Source: Euonymus europaeus (lineage: Eukaryota > Streptophyta > Magnoliopsida > Celastrales > Celastraceae). Taken from it: DNA of 64,000 nucleotides. The DNA lies in assembly GCA_963580455.1 (NCBI GenBank), contig OY756970.1:20708001-20772000 (forward strand), written 5' to 3'. Both the position numbers and the translations under genes were made by a program. Under the pieces are notes generated by a model. The model was given only the letters and a program-made list of their open reading frames with translations, made no database searches and was not told where the DNA came from. Positions 36,787 to 48,008 of this stretch are shown here, one piece after another; the stretch's first letter is position 1, and every line of letters starts with the position of its first letter.

Positions 36787-37345
36787 ATGGCAGCAATAAT
36801 CACAACATACCCACAAAGAAAGATGGAGACCTCGTTCGAGATCTGATAAATTCTACGGCGTCTTCAAGAGCCAAGCCTCTCACGTTTCCAAGCTCGTTCC
36901 CAGTCATATGGAAGCTGGGGATCTGCATGAAGGAGACAGAGCGTCACACTTTTCTGTCAAGTTCTGGAAATACGTAGTAGGTAATTAACAACACAATCTA
37001 ATTATAAATATAGATCATGGATAGAATGATAGATAGATACAACTTAGATTGACATGATTACTTTTGTGTAGGTGGGAAAACTGAGACATTCAAGGAAAAG
37101 ATGGAATTGGATGATGAGAGAGGGTGGTAACCCTGGTAGGTTTGGAAGGAGAAGTGTTAAAAGTATTACACAAACTATAAGGCTGTGTTTCAGGTGACAA
37201 AGGGTAAGGGCAGCTTGGCATATGTGTGTGGCAATTGCTTATGAGAAACTCAGAGAAGATGTTCCAGCTCCAGATTATTACCTGGAATATATAGTTGAAC
37301 TTGCCAAAAAAAAACCTTGTCAAAGGCTAAAAGAAATCAAGGGTA
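36787..37345 (+). pseudogene. Major latex protein (MLP / PR-10, Bet v 1 fold) pseudogene
   Basis: Two exon-like blocks with the family intron (36981-37071) kept. Exon 1 (36787-36980) begins MAAIITTYPQRKMETSFEI, then hits TGATAA; the family sequence resumes one frame over as DKFYGVFKSQASHVSKLVPS and HFSVKFWKYVV. Exon 2 (from 37072) reads KTETFKEKMELDDER, shifts at the GAGAGAGGGTGG run, continues as VTLVGLEGEVLK, shifts again before YTNYKAVFQVTKGKGSLAYV, and once more before AIAYEKLREDVPAPDYYLEY. At least four frame breaks rule out a normal protein. MLPs are small cytosolic ligand-binding proteins in defence and hormone responses, usually in tandem clusters; no intact paralogue is in this window. 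Confidence 0.9.
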
Positions 37346-37778
37346 TATACGCCTGCATATCGATCACGCATATATAAGAGCCCACTAAGCTCAAGATGGT
37401 TTGTCTGTTTTGTGTTTATGGTGTTGTTTCTTGTTTGTGATTAATCTTCATAATCGTATATAATAAAGTCAATGATAAATAAAGTGTAATGCGTATCCTA
37501 TCCTTCCAAATCGTGTACACACATACTAATATACATAACTTTAATTTGACCTTGCTAACAAAAGAACCACAAGTGTATCTATAAAATTGTCTGTGTATAT
37601 AGTACACACACAGATATACGTAGTAAACAACCATCTAGCTGACGGCTAGGCATAAATATTAAAAAAAGTAGTTGCCGGTTGATCACTATCTAACTTGAAA
37701 TTAATTTTTCAAACCAAAATTAATCTAAGTGATCGGACTTGATACTTACATAGAGTTCAGTAGTACTGTTTCAGGAAT

Positions 37779-38528
37779 TTATGTTGCATGAGATGAGTCA
37801 GGTTTCTCAGCCAAATAGTGCTCAAGCATATCTTCTTCATCATCTTCAAAATCATCATCATCATCATCAAAGTCAACTTCAACATCTTCCTCATCATCAG
37901 ATCCTTCATTGACTGTGACTGCACCTCTGGCTCCTCCAGTTTCAAACCATTGCCTGCCAGAAACCTTCTTTTCCTTGGAGGACGAAAGTGCAGATTCAGG
38001 CATCAATTTGGCTCGCTCCAGTGCCAACTCTGCCTCGAATCTTTCTCTCCATGCCAAAAATGTTTCAACAGTTACAGGTTCTCCATGAGGTATAATAACG
38101 TCATCTTTTGCCTCCTCCTCTTCAACATTCTCAGCATTCTCATCTTCACAAAAAATTACAGACAGCCACTCTTGGGCTGATGTGACAAGCGTGTAGATCA
38201 TAGCCATACCAAGATTTTCAGATGCCTCTATTTCAAGCTTTTCTTTCAAAGTTCGAAGATCATTGACTTGTATTCCTCGTATACTCTTCACATTTAAAAG
38301 AGGAGGTTCATCCGGATACTTTTCAGTGTGTGAAAAAATTAAACCAAGCTGAACTGGAGTTGTTGTTGACTCATCTGACCCATCGTCCTGTGGAGATAGT
38401 GTTATTTGGAAGCACCGATTTGAAGTATTTAACCCACTCTCACCGGAATGAATTTCTTTAAAATCATCCATAAGTATTGCTTCTAATGCTTCGATTTCCA
38501 TTGCCTGCTCCTGTTCATAGTCTGTCAT
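37779..38528 (-). CDS. RWD domain protein, RWDD1/GIR2-like
   Basis: Single coding exon of 249 residues. An N-terminal RWD fold (about residues 1-120) has the family YPDEPP motif at 71-76 and ends near TLVTSAQEWLSVI. The middle part has VTVETFLAWRERFEAELALE and SGRQWFETGG, the C-terminal DFRP-like region of RWDD1/Gir2. Then follows an acidic run (DDEEDVEVDFDDDDDDFEDD) around 211-235. Yeast Gir2 and human RWDD1 bind DRG GTPases and the GCN1/GCN2 control system, so a cytosolic role in translation control is the likely function. An intron in the 5' leader is supported: donor AAG|GTAAAA at about 39260 and acceptor CTAG|GTGAAG at about 38537, eight bases before the ATG. Confidence 0.93.
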   Translation of the reverse strand: MTDYEQEQAMEIEALEAILMDDFKEIHSGESGLNTSNRCFQITLSPQDDGSDESTTTPVQLGLIFSHTEKYPDEPPLLNVKSIRGIQVNDLRTLKEKLEIEASENLGMAMIYTLVTSAQEWLSVIFCEDENAENVEEEEAKDDVIIPHGEPVTVETFLAWRERFEAELALERAKLMPESALSSSKEKKVSGRQWFETGGARGAVTVNEGSDDEEDVEVDFDDDDDDFEDDEEDMLEHYLAEKPDSSHAT

Positions 38529-39829
38529 CTCTTCACCTAGAAAGGGTTTCCTCGGAAGAATCTAAGACGATGTAATCCATTAACATGAGGTCATGGAAAG
38601 CAAAGTCAACAAATATCACCCTACGGATCTAGATACTGGGACCAACAATTCCATGCTTACATGACTGACACAGAATGAACTTAAAATGGGATTTTAATGG
38701 CGGAAACGAATCCGCAAGGCAATGACATCAGAATCAAATGGGAAAGTCTTTGGAAAATCAAGTTAACATAGAGTGGGCTATAACAAGAACATATGCACAG
38801 CTCATGATTCTAAAACATTAAAGGAGATAGGATTATGATCAACCGACCAAACATTTTCTTCAAAACCAAGCAAACGAAACCACCACCACACATATTTCAT
38901 TTCAATCTAAACCCTAAGCCAACCCACATGACAAAAATGGAAACACTGAATGAGGATTAATTCGTGGCAATCAATTAAACAATTCAAACAAACAAATTTT
39001 AAACTATTACTAATGATAAATGATAAAGAAGGGCAAGAAATCAAGTATCATAATTCAAACACGTATTCAGCAGAGACAAAATTTAAGCATGCATAGACAA
39101 TTAGAGTCTGGACCCATCCAATCTGATTCTTTCAGACCGGCCCACCTCTTTTATCCTCTACATCCTTCCTTGCCAATCTAAGCCCTCAAAGCTTCCCCAA
39201 ATTAAATTCCCTCTGATTTTGCACTATTTAGCTCCCATTGAGTAAGATTCAGATTTTTACCTTAATTTGGGGGGTTATTGACGGAGATCAAAGAACAGAA
39301 CGCTCAGCTCTCTGTAATCGAACGATACCTGAAAGTCGGTCGGGTTTCTGGTAGTATAATCAGCCCTTGAAATTCAACGTCTCTCTGGTAATTCCGAGCT
39401 TGACCGTTTCAACCAGCCAAGAAGAACTTGAAAAAGAGGACCAATCGTGGCCGTGTCTTCTTTCCATCTAGGTTTCTTTGGATACTCATACAATGAATGG
39501 GCCAGGTTGCGATCTGATTGAGGCATTGATCTAATGGATCTGACATAGTGAGGTTTAGGCTTATCATTCCATTATGGGCCTCAATATTGGACCATAAGAT
39601 TTAATAGCAAGTGCATCGTGTTGTCACGTAGCTAATCAATCTGAAAGAATGACCGTTCAAAAGGGGATACAACTATTGTAGCTAAAATCGGCTATAATTA
39701 CTCCCAAATTCATATTAAATTATGATTTAATATAATTTAAATTATGACGAGCTCGATCGTATATAATCTCAAATTATAAGTTTGAGTTTCATTCCCTGTC
39801 CCTTAAAAAAGAAGAAGAGTGTTATTGAG
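38529..39829. other. RWDD1 leader intron and promoter
   Basis: 38537-39260 is the predicted 5'-UTR intron. 39261 to about 39480 holds the first leader exon and promoter. The remainder is AT-rich with no gene. Confidence 0.5.
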
Positions 39830-40706
39830 TAAGACTCCATTTGGAGTAGGGGACTCCGTATAGTGTAAAATTATTCTTTAATGATGTTATCTGGTGTTTG
39901 GACGTTTTTAAAAAAATTCAGGATAATATAGTTTCATGCAAAAGGGTCTCTTATACACTCCAGACCGTATAATATTAAAACACCTCCAATTTATTTTTAT
40001 TTTATACGGAGCGCTTAGTATAAGAGATAATATGTCAAATGACAAAAAATACCATCATTCTTACTATATATATTGTAAAAGAAAAACTAATTAAACCCTA
40101 TAACGATAACAACATCAATAAAGGTTATCCCTCTCTCTTCAACCCTTTTTGATTTTATTTTTTTTCTTGAATTAAACACTTAATTTATTTTTTCATTCCA
40201 GAATAACATTGATTCTTAGCTAAAAGGAAAAAAAAAGAGGTAATTTTTTATTATTATTAAACGTGTTTTTAGTTGCACAATTATTTTGTCTAAAGTTATT
40301 GACTTGCCTTTAGTATGACAATTTATGTGAATTCTTTTTAGTAGTATGATATTGTTCTTTTTCATTGAATTATGATATAAATGGATTTCATATATTTTGG
40401 ATATTTATAATGATATAAGGCACGATTTTATTTAAGTACGAAAGTTACTAATTTTTTATCATTAGGTTATCACAAAAATATTGTTAAAAATAAAACAATT
40501 AAGAGGGTTATTATTTTAGTTGGGGGTAATTTAGATATATTATCACAAATATTACATTATCCTTTTGTCTAACAATAAATCAAACACTGTATTGTATAAG
40601 AAATATACCATACAAGTTTAATATCATATTTTTTTATACAATGATTAACTTACACATTGGATAATAATATTATACTATCCTATACGGCGTCCCAAATGGA
40701 GCCTTA
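39830..40706. mobile_element. Terminal-inverted-repeat DNA element, family unclear
   Basis: The left end TAAGACTCCATTTGG and the right end read on the minus strand TAAGGCTCCATTTGGG form a 15-bp inverted repeat with one mismatch. GTATAGTGTAAAATTATT-like words recur at 39860, 39965, 40010 and 40670. The 877 bp are AT-rich and non-coding. A TAA/TTA trinucleotide at the ends suggests PIF/Harbinger, but the flanks are not a clean direct duplication, so the superfamily is unresolved. Confidence 0.55.
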
Positions 40707-41140
40707 GTGTTTACAATATTTAAAATATTAGATTTTGAAAAAAAATTAACTATAAACCAAAAATCTTTTGAGTCCTAAATTTTGAACTCTATTTTCCGAA
40801 ACAAAAAAATTAAGATCACTGTCCATGAAATGCAATTGCGGTTTTCTCCTCCAAATCTGGAGTGAGATTTTATCTATTGGTTTTTTTTATTGTTTCTTTA
40901 GATTAATAACTTGTAAGATATTATTGAAATGCAATGATTTTAATCTGAAATCCACCTCATTTCGAATCTCACAATCCAAATGGATTACAATAAGTGCGCA
41001 ATATAAGGTATGAACTCCAAATTGAGATTCAAAATAAGATGAATTTCAAACTGAAATCATACCAGTCCTCCTCATCACGTGTCTAGTTTGGGAGTTTAGA
41101 AGAAACCAAACCAGAGATTGCAAAATGGCGCCGGAGGAAA

Positions 41141-41314
41141 ATGAAGGAGGCAGCCGAGAATAGCTTCGAATCATGCAAAGAAACTGTGGAGAAATATGCG
41201 AAATCGGCCGCGTAAGTTCGAGAGCATGCGGTTCATATGAATGTGGATATTGTGAAACAAGAAGTGACCGACGAGGAACAATCACGATGGGCTCTAAGCA
41301 AATTCAATCCCTGA
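41141..41314 (+). pseudogene. Broken LEA-like reading frame
   Basis: ATG at 41141 opens MKEAAENSFESCKETVEKYA, which looks like the amphipathic Lys/Glu/Ala helix of group 3/4 LEA proteins. The frame is cut by TAA at 41213-41215 and then continues with REHAVHMNVDIVKQEVTDEE to a TGA at 41312. The TAA overlaps a good splice donor (GCGTAAGT), so a spliced product is conceivable. Family and status are uncertain. Confidence 0.3.
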
Positions 41315-41451
41315 TTTTCTTCTTTTATTTCTTGGCTTCCTTTTGTTTGGGTGCAAGTGCTACAAGGCAATTTACCGAACACTGGAACAAGGAAAAATGG
41401 TTCGTAGAAAAAGAATTGGTTTTGACATTGAAACAATCAATCATTGTATAG
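41287..41451 (+). CDS. Small ORF with signal peptide, unidentified
   Basis: Starts MGSKQIQSLIFFFYFLASFC, continues LGASATR, then a hydrophilic part with WNKEKWFVEK; 54 residues. The N-terminus is a textbook secretory signal with likely cleavage after ASA. It overlaps the end of the broken LEA-like frame in another frame and may be part of the same decayed gene, or a real short secreted peptide. I do not recognise the family. Confidence 0.3.
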   Translation: MGSKQIQSLIFFFYFLASFCLGASATRQFTEHWNKEKWFVEKELVLTLKQSIIV

Positions 41452-41625
41452 GTAGGGAAAGTGTAATATGAAACCCCCTCACAGTAACGCCCATATGTAG
41501 TTTGAAAGAATTAAGTGATCAATTAACAAGCTAATAGGAGGAAGCAAAGCAATATGACAAATACATTTCTCTCGCCTAGAGAAGTTCTTTCAGCAAAAAT
41601 AGCAGCAGCTGAGACCCGGACATCA

Positions 41626-44600
41626 TCAGACATTGATATCAGTACGTTTTGATCTCACAGTGCTGCTCAATTCTTGGGCACTACTCAAGGAAAATCTCGG
41701 ATAGCTATAATTCTCAGGCATTGAGGCTGGTTGCTGAGGATAAAGTGTGGGAGGTGGTGTAAGATTGCGTTGTGCTGGAAGGGGTGGGAGCATGTTGTAC
41801 TTGTAAGGGTCGCCAACTAAACTGCGGAAGTAAAAACATATGGTTAGAAGCACAAGCACTTCAAACAGGCAGAAATCACATTAGAAAGAAAGAAAGAAAT
41901 AATATAGGATTGGATGTGCTCCTTTTATGCATTCAATTAGAAATGAGGAAAATAATATATACATTCTACTTTGGCACTTTGAAACTATGGTGTTTTGGCA
42001 CTTGTACTAATTTGCTGGAAACCATCTCTCTATCCCCCTTGTATTCCTCTTGTGCACCTTCTTGGTACTCACTGAATTTATTTACCATTCAAACAAAGAA
42101 CACAGCAGCAATGGTTGTTATGGTCACTGCACACTGGAAGTGGACAACAGGTGAAAACTGGCGGTCCTGAATTCACATGGTGAAAATGCTTTCTGATCTT
42201 CTATATACTATTCAAGATGAAAATAACCTATGTGATACTGGATCACCAATCAGTTGTCGTCCAACTAAATGATTTTTTTCCATTCCCATCCACTATAAAA
42301 ACATGTTCTTTGCTTACTATTCACCCTAAGTACTAAATTGTTTGTTGTACAGTACATTTTCCTATATAAGGGCATGTATATTAAATGAAAGAGCAACATT
42401 CACTCCACTTTCCCTACATTTCTCTCTTATCTTTATTCCATTTTCCTTTGCTTTGAGAGACTGTTAGACAAGTGAAGGTTGCTCATTCATTTAATGTACA
42501 TGCCCTTATATAAGCAAATTTATTGTTGTAAAAGCTTTTTATCCTGCTCAATCCAAACAAAATTAATATCTTTTTGTAATTTCAAAAACAAAAATTTGTC
42601 TACTTGGGGTAATCCTTTAATAAAATTTATTCCATAGTTAGCAAGTCCTAACAAACTCTGTGACTGTTTCTTTTCAGTTAGAGTTAAAGGAAATTCTTTG
42701 AATTTTGTAATAATATCTTCCTGCATCAAATTACCAATTTGAGTTAAAATGATACCAAGAAAATCTATTCTCTCTTTTTCTACCTCTATTTTCTTAGGCG
42801 AAAGTATTATTCCGTGTTTTTAACCCTGCGAAGGAGATAACTAATATGACCTCCAAGCCAATAACATTTGAAGTGAAGCAAGGATACAAGCTGCTGAGAA
42901 AAGCATACCTCGTATTCTTGTAAAACGGGTCATCATCACTTAAATTCTCATCTAGACGCTGGGAAGTTCCTTGAACAGAAGAAATAGACCATGGACTTGG
43001 TGCTGGTAACTCGTCCGAAAAGTATCTTCGCCTGATCAACTGTGAAGGAGCTGCAATCATGAATACTTGCATAGATGTCCATGTGTGTGCACGAGCATGT
43101 GTGTGCACGAGCATGCGTGCAAGAGAGAGAGAGAGAGAGAACATACCATACGGAAAAATTTAATCATAGCTTCCTTGTCATATCTTGCTTCTTTTGCAGC
43201 CTATCCATGATGATCAATAAGCCACAGGTTCATATTAGAATACATAACAATTAACAACAGATTGATATTTTAGACAGCATCGCCCAAAAATATTATCTAT
43301 TACTTTAATTATATCACCAATCAACCATAAATGCACTTTGCTTCTCGGCTCAACTTTTGTAATCAACCCAACAGATCTTTTACATGTCTGCCATATGTCC
43401 ATACATATTGCCAATTAAGAATAAGTCAGCTAACTAATGATAGGTGTACATATACCACTAAAAAGTCAAATCAAGAATACCATCACCAGATACAAGAATT
43501 CTAAATGCAAATACTATATCATCTAGTAAAATGCTAAAAAAACCACAGATACAGGACTCACTGATAAAGATGCATACCGCTATGAGACCTCCACTGCCAG
43601 GAAAACTCTCAGTTAGTGGAAGTTCCTCAGTTGATGGAAGCAAGCCCTGCTTCTCAACCCATTGACGAGCTACATCAACAAGGTTACCACTGCTTCCTCT
43701 AGTACCCTCCTTCGCAGCAACATCAGCTTTGTTACCAATAACAATATATGGGACAGGAAGACCACCAGGGCCTCCAGAAGCTAGAGGAGCTGAAAATGTC
43801 CCATTTACAGCTATCTCGGTGGCCCACTTCTGCAAACTTGTCTTTGTCCGTCTCTGAGAAATGTCATGGACAAAAATAACACCTACACAAATTTGGGAAT
43901 AGTGGTAAGTGGAAAAAACAACAATGACAAAGCTTGCAACTGGTGCAAACCTAAATAGTAACAAAGTGAAAAGGAATGAGGAAAGGAGTCTTAATAATGG
44001 TGGACTTGTAACGCCACAATCCCCACCCATACGATAAAAGTGAAGGACAATATTTTCAGAGTATACACGAAATAAAAGTTCTAACATAGGAAAAACACAT
44101 GGAAAGACGTCATATGTGTTACCCCCACATCCATGGGAAAAATTCTCAAAAAATATTAATGATAAGCTACTTCTCCACATATTATGTGGGGGTAAGGTAT
44201 GCATACATGATGTCTGTCCCCGACCCCGACAACTGCGAAAACCTTGTACACGAGAGTTATTTACCTTTTATCACAGTCAAAATAAGCCCTAGGTTTCTAT
44301 ATAAAAAAAGCCAGACTAAATTGATCAAATATAACATTTTTCATTACATTTCACCCTCTTTTTTCATGCAAATTGAACATGTTGAAAATAGAGTACTCAC
44401 CATTAATTTGTGAATAGAAAAGAGGTCTACAATCTTTGTACCGCTCATGTCCAGAAACATCCCAGAGTTCCACAAAAAATTCTCGATCCGCATCACCTTT
44501 AATGCTACTAGAAGAGCTACCAGAATTTCCATAAGTAGTATGCTGAATAAAAAACCAGCAAACATTTGTGAAAAACAAGAATTCCTGTAATGGGACTAAC

Positions 44601-46216
44601 TTCTTTGGGGTAATGAGGAGACACTAAGTTTCACCTTCACTTCCACTGTACATCCAATTGTCTGAGAGGGCCGAGCAACAGCAGAACCTTTTACTATCAG
44701 ATGAACCAGAGAAGTCTTCCCCACACCTAGAAACAATAAAATTTGAAGATAATGCTTACAATCAAAATCTGAAGTTAAAGCTAGAAAATAAGAAAGAAAA
44801 TGAAAAAAGCAAGCACATAGACTGTTTTTTCTTCTAGAGTAGATATTCAATTTTCAAATTAAATGCACAAACACACACAAATTCCCTAGTGGAATTTAAC
44901 TTCACTAAATTCCCAATAACCACTTTACTTGCATGCTACATCACAAATCCAACACAACTAACGATGCCAAGCACTTAAACTTGGATCAAACCTATCTAAT
45001 TACAAGGACCACAAAATGGACCAATTTATGGTTCACATCATTGACATGCTTTCATTATCTCCATCAAGAATAAAAGAGAATACTCATTACATATACAAAC
45101 TAATATACCAGCTCCAATAAAGTGAAATCCATTGGCCTAGCACACCAAGATAGATCACTTGCAGAGAATTTTTTATAATATAATATGTACTTAACAACAA
45201 CTAAGAAGGGCAATGCCTTTCAGAACTTCTCTCAATGCGCAATGCTCTTCAACAAAGAGTCTCCTAATTCAAAGTTAGTTGTCAAATGTCAATACAAACA
45301 GAAATTGGTCCAGTAGTTAGCAGTATAAGGTCCACTCAAGTGTAATTTCTATGGAAGCATAAATTTAAAAAGTTCCACCACAAATTAATTGATGAATAGG
45401 AGAGTGCTACCACTAGAGATGAACTATAAGGTCTACTTAACTTTTAAGAACCAAGAAGGTGCAGAGAAGAACTACAAGGAGGTTAAGCTAATGACCCCTA
45501 AAAAGTAGTTACAGAAGGAGATACAACTAAAATTAGATAATGCACATCCATGAAGCTGAAGCTTGAAAACTTCAAAGGAAAATATGATGGGCAGAAACCA
45601 GCATCAATTCTAAGTTCAGAATGAATCCAACCTTGTCTTCTTAATTCATCCAGTTTTAACAACTCATGATCGATAAATGATAGTTAGCATATGAAATATG
45701 TATGAAAAAAAAATCTAAAGCTACACCACCCATAAACCAAGTTATACACTTATACAATTGTTTTGCACAGGAAAATCAGGAATCAAGACCCTGAATCTCA
45801 CGTCCTTTGAAACCTCTCAATCTACCCATATTATCATTCCAAATTTCCAATTCCTAGATTAAAGTGCATTTCAACTTATGCTGAGAGGTAACTACTACGA
45901 TTGTAGCCATACGCAGATCCAGTGCATTCAATCATTGCAGTTTTAAGTTTCAGTAATAATCAACACACAAGGACTTATCCAAAAGAATGTATAAACACCA
46001 TCCACATAACCGTATATGCAAACAAACGTCCAACTGATATAAACCAAAAACTACCAAAATTGAGCCATACATATGAAAAGAGAAAAAACTTTAAATTACC
46101 ATAATCAAAATAGAGCTCAGAATACCTGAATCACCAACAACTAGAACACGGACCTGCCCGCAAGGCGGCCAGCCATTTTGCTCCTTGGTTTCCCTCTCAC
46201 GGTCCCTCCAAAACAT
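41626..46216 (-). CDS. LIP1: LIP1-like small GTPase (LIGHT INSENSITIVE PERIOD 1)
   Basis: Atypical Ras-superfamily GTPase tied to circadian period and salt response in Arabidopsis (family knowledge). Seven exons: 46126-46216, 44635-44726, 44401-44542, 43578-43882, 43147-43200, 42909-43039, 41626-41821; 1011 nt, 336 residues, phases closing. The P-loop GDSGVGKT is at residues 28-35, switch II is WDVSGHERY (DVSG at 89-92 in place of DTAG), and NKAD is at 159-162. A plant-specific insertion FSAPLASGGPGGLPVP precedes NKAD. The C-terminal tail is Pro-rich (NLTPPPTLYPQQPASMPENY) and ends RSKRTDINV with no Cys, so it cannot be prenylated like a normal Rab or Rop; this is a known LIP1 trait. Intron 1 is 1.4 kb. 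The last intron (41822-42908) carries two inserted repeats. Confidence 0.96.
42363..42513. mobile_element. MITE with 42-bp inverted repeats in LIP1 intron
   Basis: 42363-42404 and the reverse complement of 42472-42513 match over 42 bp with about four mismatches, both beginning TATATAAGGGCATGTA. If the mobile unit starts at AGGGCATG, it is flanked by TA dinucleotides, as in Stowaway/Tc1-mariner MITEs. The 67-bp centre is non-coding. The near-perfect arms would fold into a long hairpin in the LIP1 pre-mRNA. Confidence 0.75.
42523..42819 (-). mobile_element. Reverse-transcriptase fragment, pararetrovirus- or retroelement-derived
   Basis: A 99-codon frame without stops, in the same direction as LIP1, resembles the end of a reverse transcriptase. 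It has a GIILSPKK...KERIDFLG block, then KKQSQSLLGLANYGINFI, the thumb/connection segment before RNase H. This order occurs in Caulimoviridae and in Metaviridae (Ty3) polymerases; the wording is closer to endogenous plant pararetroviruses, but I cannot settle it by eye. Catalytic YxDD, protease and coat regions are absent, so it is only a relic. The MITE ends ten bases from its 3' end. Confidence 0.55.
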
Positions 46217-46874
46217 GTCTCTCTCCCAGAATCAAAAACAGCGAGAAAAAGAATAACTACCGATCCCCTCAATGATACAACAATCGAGTGCCATCAAACA
46301 CGCTCAATCTCCATGAGAAACAACAGATTATCCATATAGAAGCCTATAACTCAATACAGAGACCATCTTACATTGAAACCAAACCAAGATCTAAGCCAAA
46401 ATCATCCAACCCTAGATTCAACCTCTTCAAATAAAATCAAGCTAGACTGATTTCCGGTTTCCCAAGCAGAGCCTCAAGTGTAACCAGATCCGAAACTCAG
46501 AAAATTACTAGCGAATCTCTAACGCAAAAAAACTGATTTAAATTCGAGCTCTATAAAGAGAGATTGGTAATAACTAATTACGGATTCCGAATTGCTGGAA
46601 ATACAAGTCAAAACGATGCGCAAACCGGATTGGATCGGATCGATCGGTTAGGGTTCTATTTTAAATTTCAATAGATGTTGGCAACTGGAAAAACATAATC
46701 TATACAGAGAACGTGCTTGACACGCGCCAAAAAGCAGGTGAGCTCGCATCTTCTTTTTTTTAACTTCATTTTAAGGAAGGGCTGATTAGAGTATTGGCTA
46801 TGGTGTTTGTTATGTCACGGCCCAACGGTCTATTTAATAAAATAGGAAGAAAAAAAAAATAACAAAAAGAAACT

Positions 46875-46882
46875 TGTTGAGA

Positions 46883-46915
<33 letters not shown>

Positions 46916-46955
46916 ACCTTAATCTGGCGCCTTAGACCAACTCGGCCATCTCAAC
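46875..46955 (-). tRNA. tRNA-Leu (anticodon AAG)
   Basis: The minus strand starts GTTGAGATGGCCGAGTTGG and folds as a class II tRNA. The acceptor stem GTTGAGA pairs with TCTCAAC. The anticodon arm is CCAGA-TTAAGGT-TCTGG (loop anticodon AAG), with a long variable arm typical of Leu and the T arm GTGGG-TTCAAAT-CCCAC; discriminator base A. Internal A and B boxes are intact, so it should be transcribed by RNA polymerase III. It has no intron and no encoded CCA. It lies about 660 bp upstream of the LIP1 start. Confidence 0.96.
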
Positions 46956-48008
46956 GATACTTGTTGGCAGGCCAGATTTTTATTATCTCAACGTTTTTTT
47001 TTGTCTTCTTCCTTTTTTACATTAATATTGTACCTTTTCATCGATGTTGGTTTAGACACAAAATACATTCTTAAAATTTCTTTCCTGATGTTAAATTCAC
47101 GAGTCAAACAAATACAACGGGTAAAGTCCACATGTTCAAGAAGCCTTCGTGGAACGAACACAGGGTTCAACTAAATGACACTAGAGGGTTTTCGGCTTAA
47201 TATGGACCGTCCCAACATTCATTGCATGGACAGGTGACTTCGAATAGGGAGGGAGGGAGGGAGGGAGGGAGGGAGGGAGACAGAGAGCAATGTGTACACA
47301 AAATTCATATCGACAAATAATTTATTGGTGCATAAAAACCATTATCATTAATTGACTATTAATATCACGTCTGAAGGGGAAGATGAGAGGAAGACGAGAG
47401 ATTCTTCAAAATTCCAAGCGTTAAAGTATCACAGTGGGTACTGGTAGTACACCATACCAGGGCTTTTCATGGTTGACGACACTGTCTATTCATCGAGTTG
47501 AATAAATCAGACAAATGAGTACTCAGAGTGGGCATTTAGAAAAAAATAATACTCGAGAGTTTCTCAGCAAACTCAAGGCACGCACTCCTGACATGTCCAA
47601 AAGGAAACCGAATAACAAAACATTGCAGCAGTTGATACAAGAAAACTCATTCAAGGCAGCACGTGGCTGCTCCATTAAAATTTATGACCCTTGCAATACA
47701 AAGGTTTCATCACCATCTAACGATAAAGTCAGTTAAATTTAAAAAACAGATGCTAGGAGAGAGTGGGGTGATTCAAGTCTCTGGGGTTCACATGGGCAAA
47801 AGGCTCATGCTTCCTCGTCAAAAAAAAATTAAAATAAAAACATGACATCTTCACGGTTGCCATAATATTCGAATTTACCAAATGAATGACCACTTATTTT
47901 CAAAGCAAGACAACGGAGCTATTTCCCACACATTCAACATTGGATGTTGGCAGCCATTCCCTTAAAATGCAGAACAATCCACAAGCAAACTGTGAGTAAC
48001 GCCAACTC
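46956..48008. other. Intergenic stretch
   Basis: Contains the GGGA microsatellite and otherwise unremarkable sequence up to the 3' end of the ATP synthase gene. No gene supported. Confidence 0.4.
47246..47281. repeat. GGGA microsatellite, G-quadruplex capable
   Basis: Nine successive AGGG/GGGA units on the plus strand. Four or more G-triplets with 1-nt loops meet the G-quadruplex pattern. Confidence 0.9.

Noticed and set aside
37818..38180. Plus-strand open frame opposite RWDD1
   Set aside because: Antisense of the acidic repeat (Asp/Glu codons read as Ile/Phe); no support.
42794..43144. Upstream extension of the LIP1 exon 6 frame through the GT/GA microsatellite
   Set aside because: The acceptor at 43040-43042 (CACAG) fits the family sequence; the extension is microsatellite-coded.
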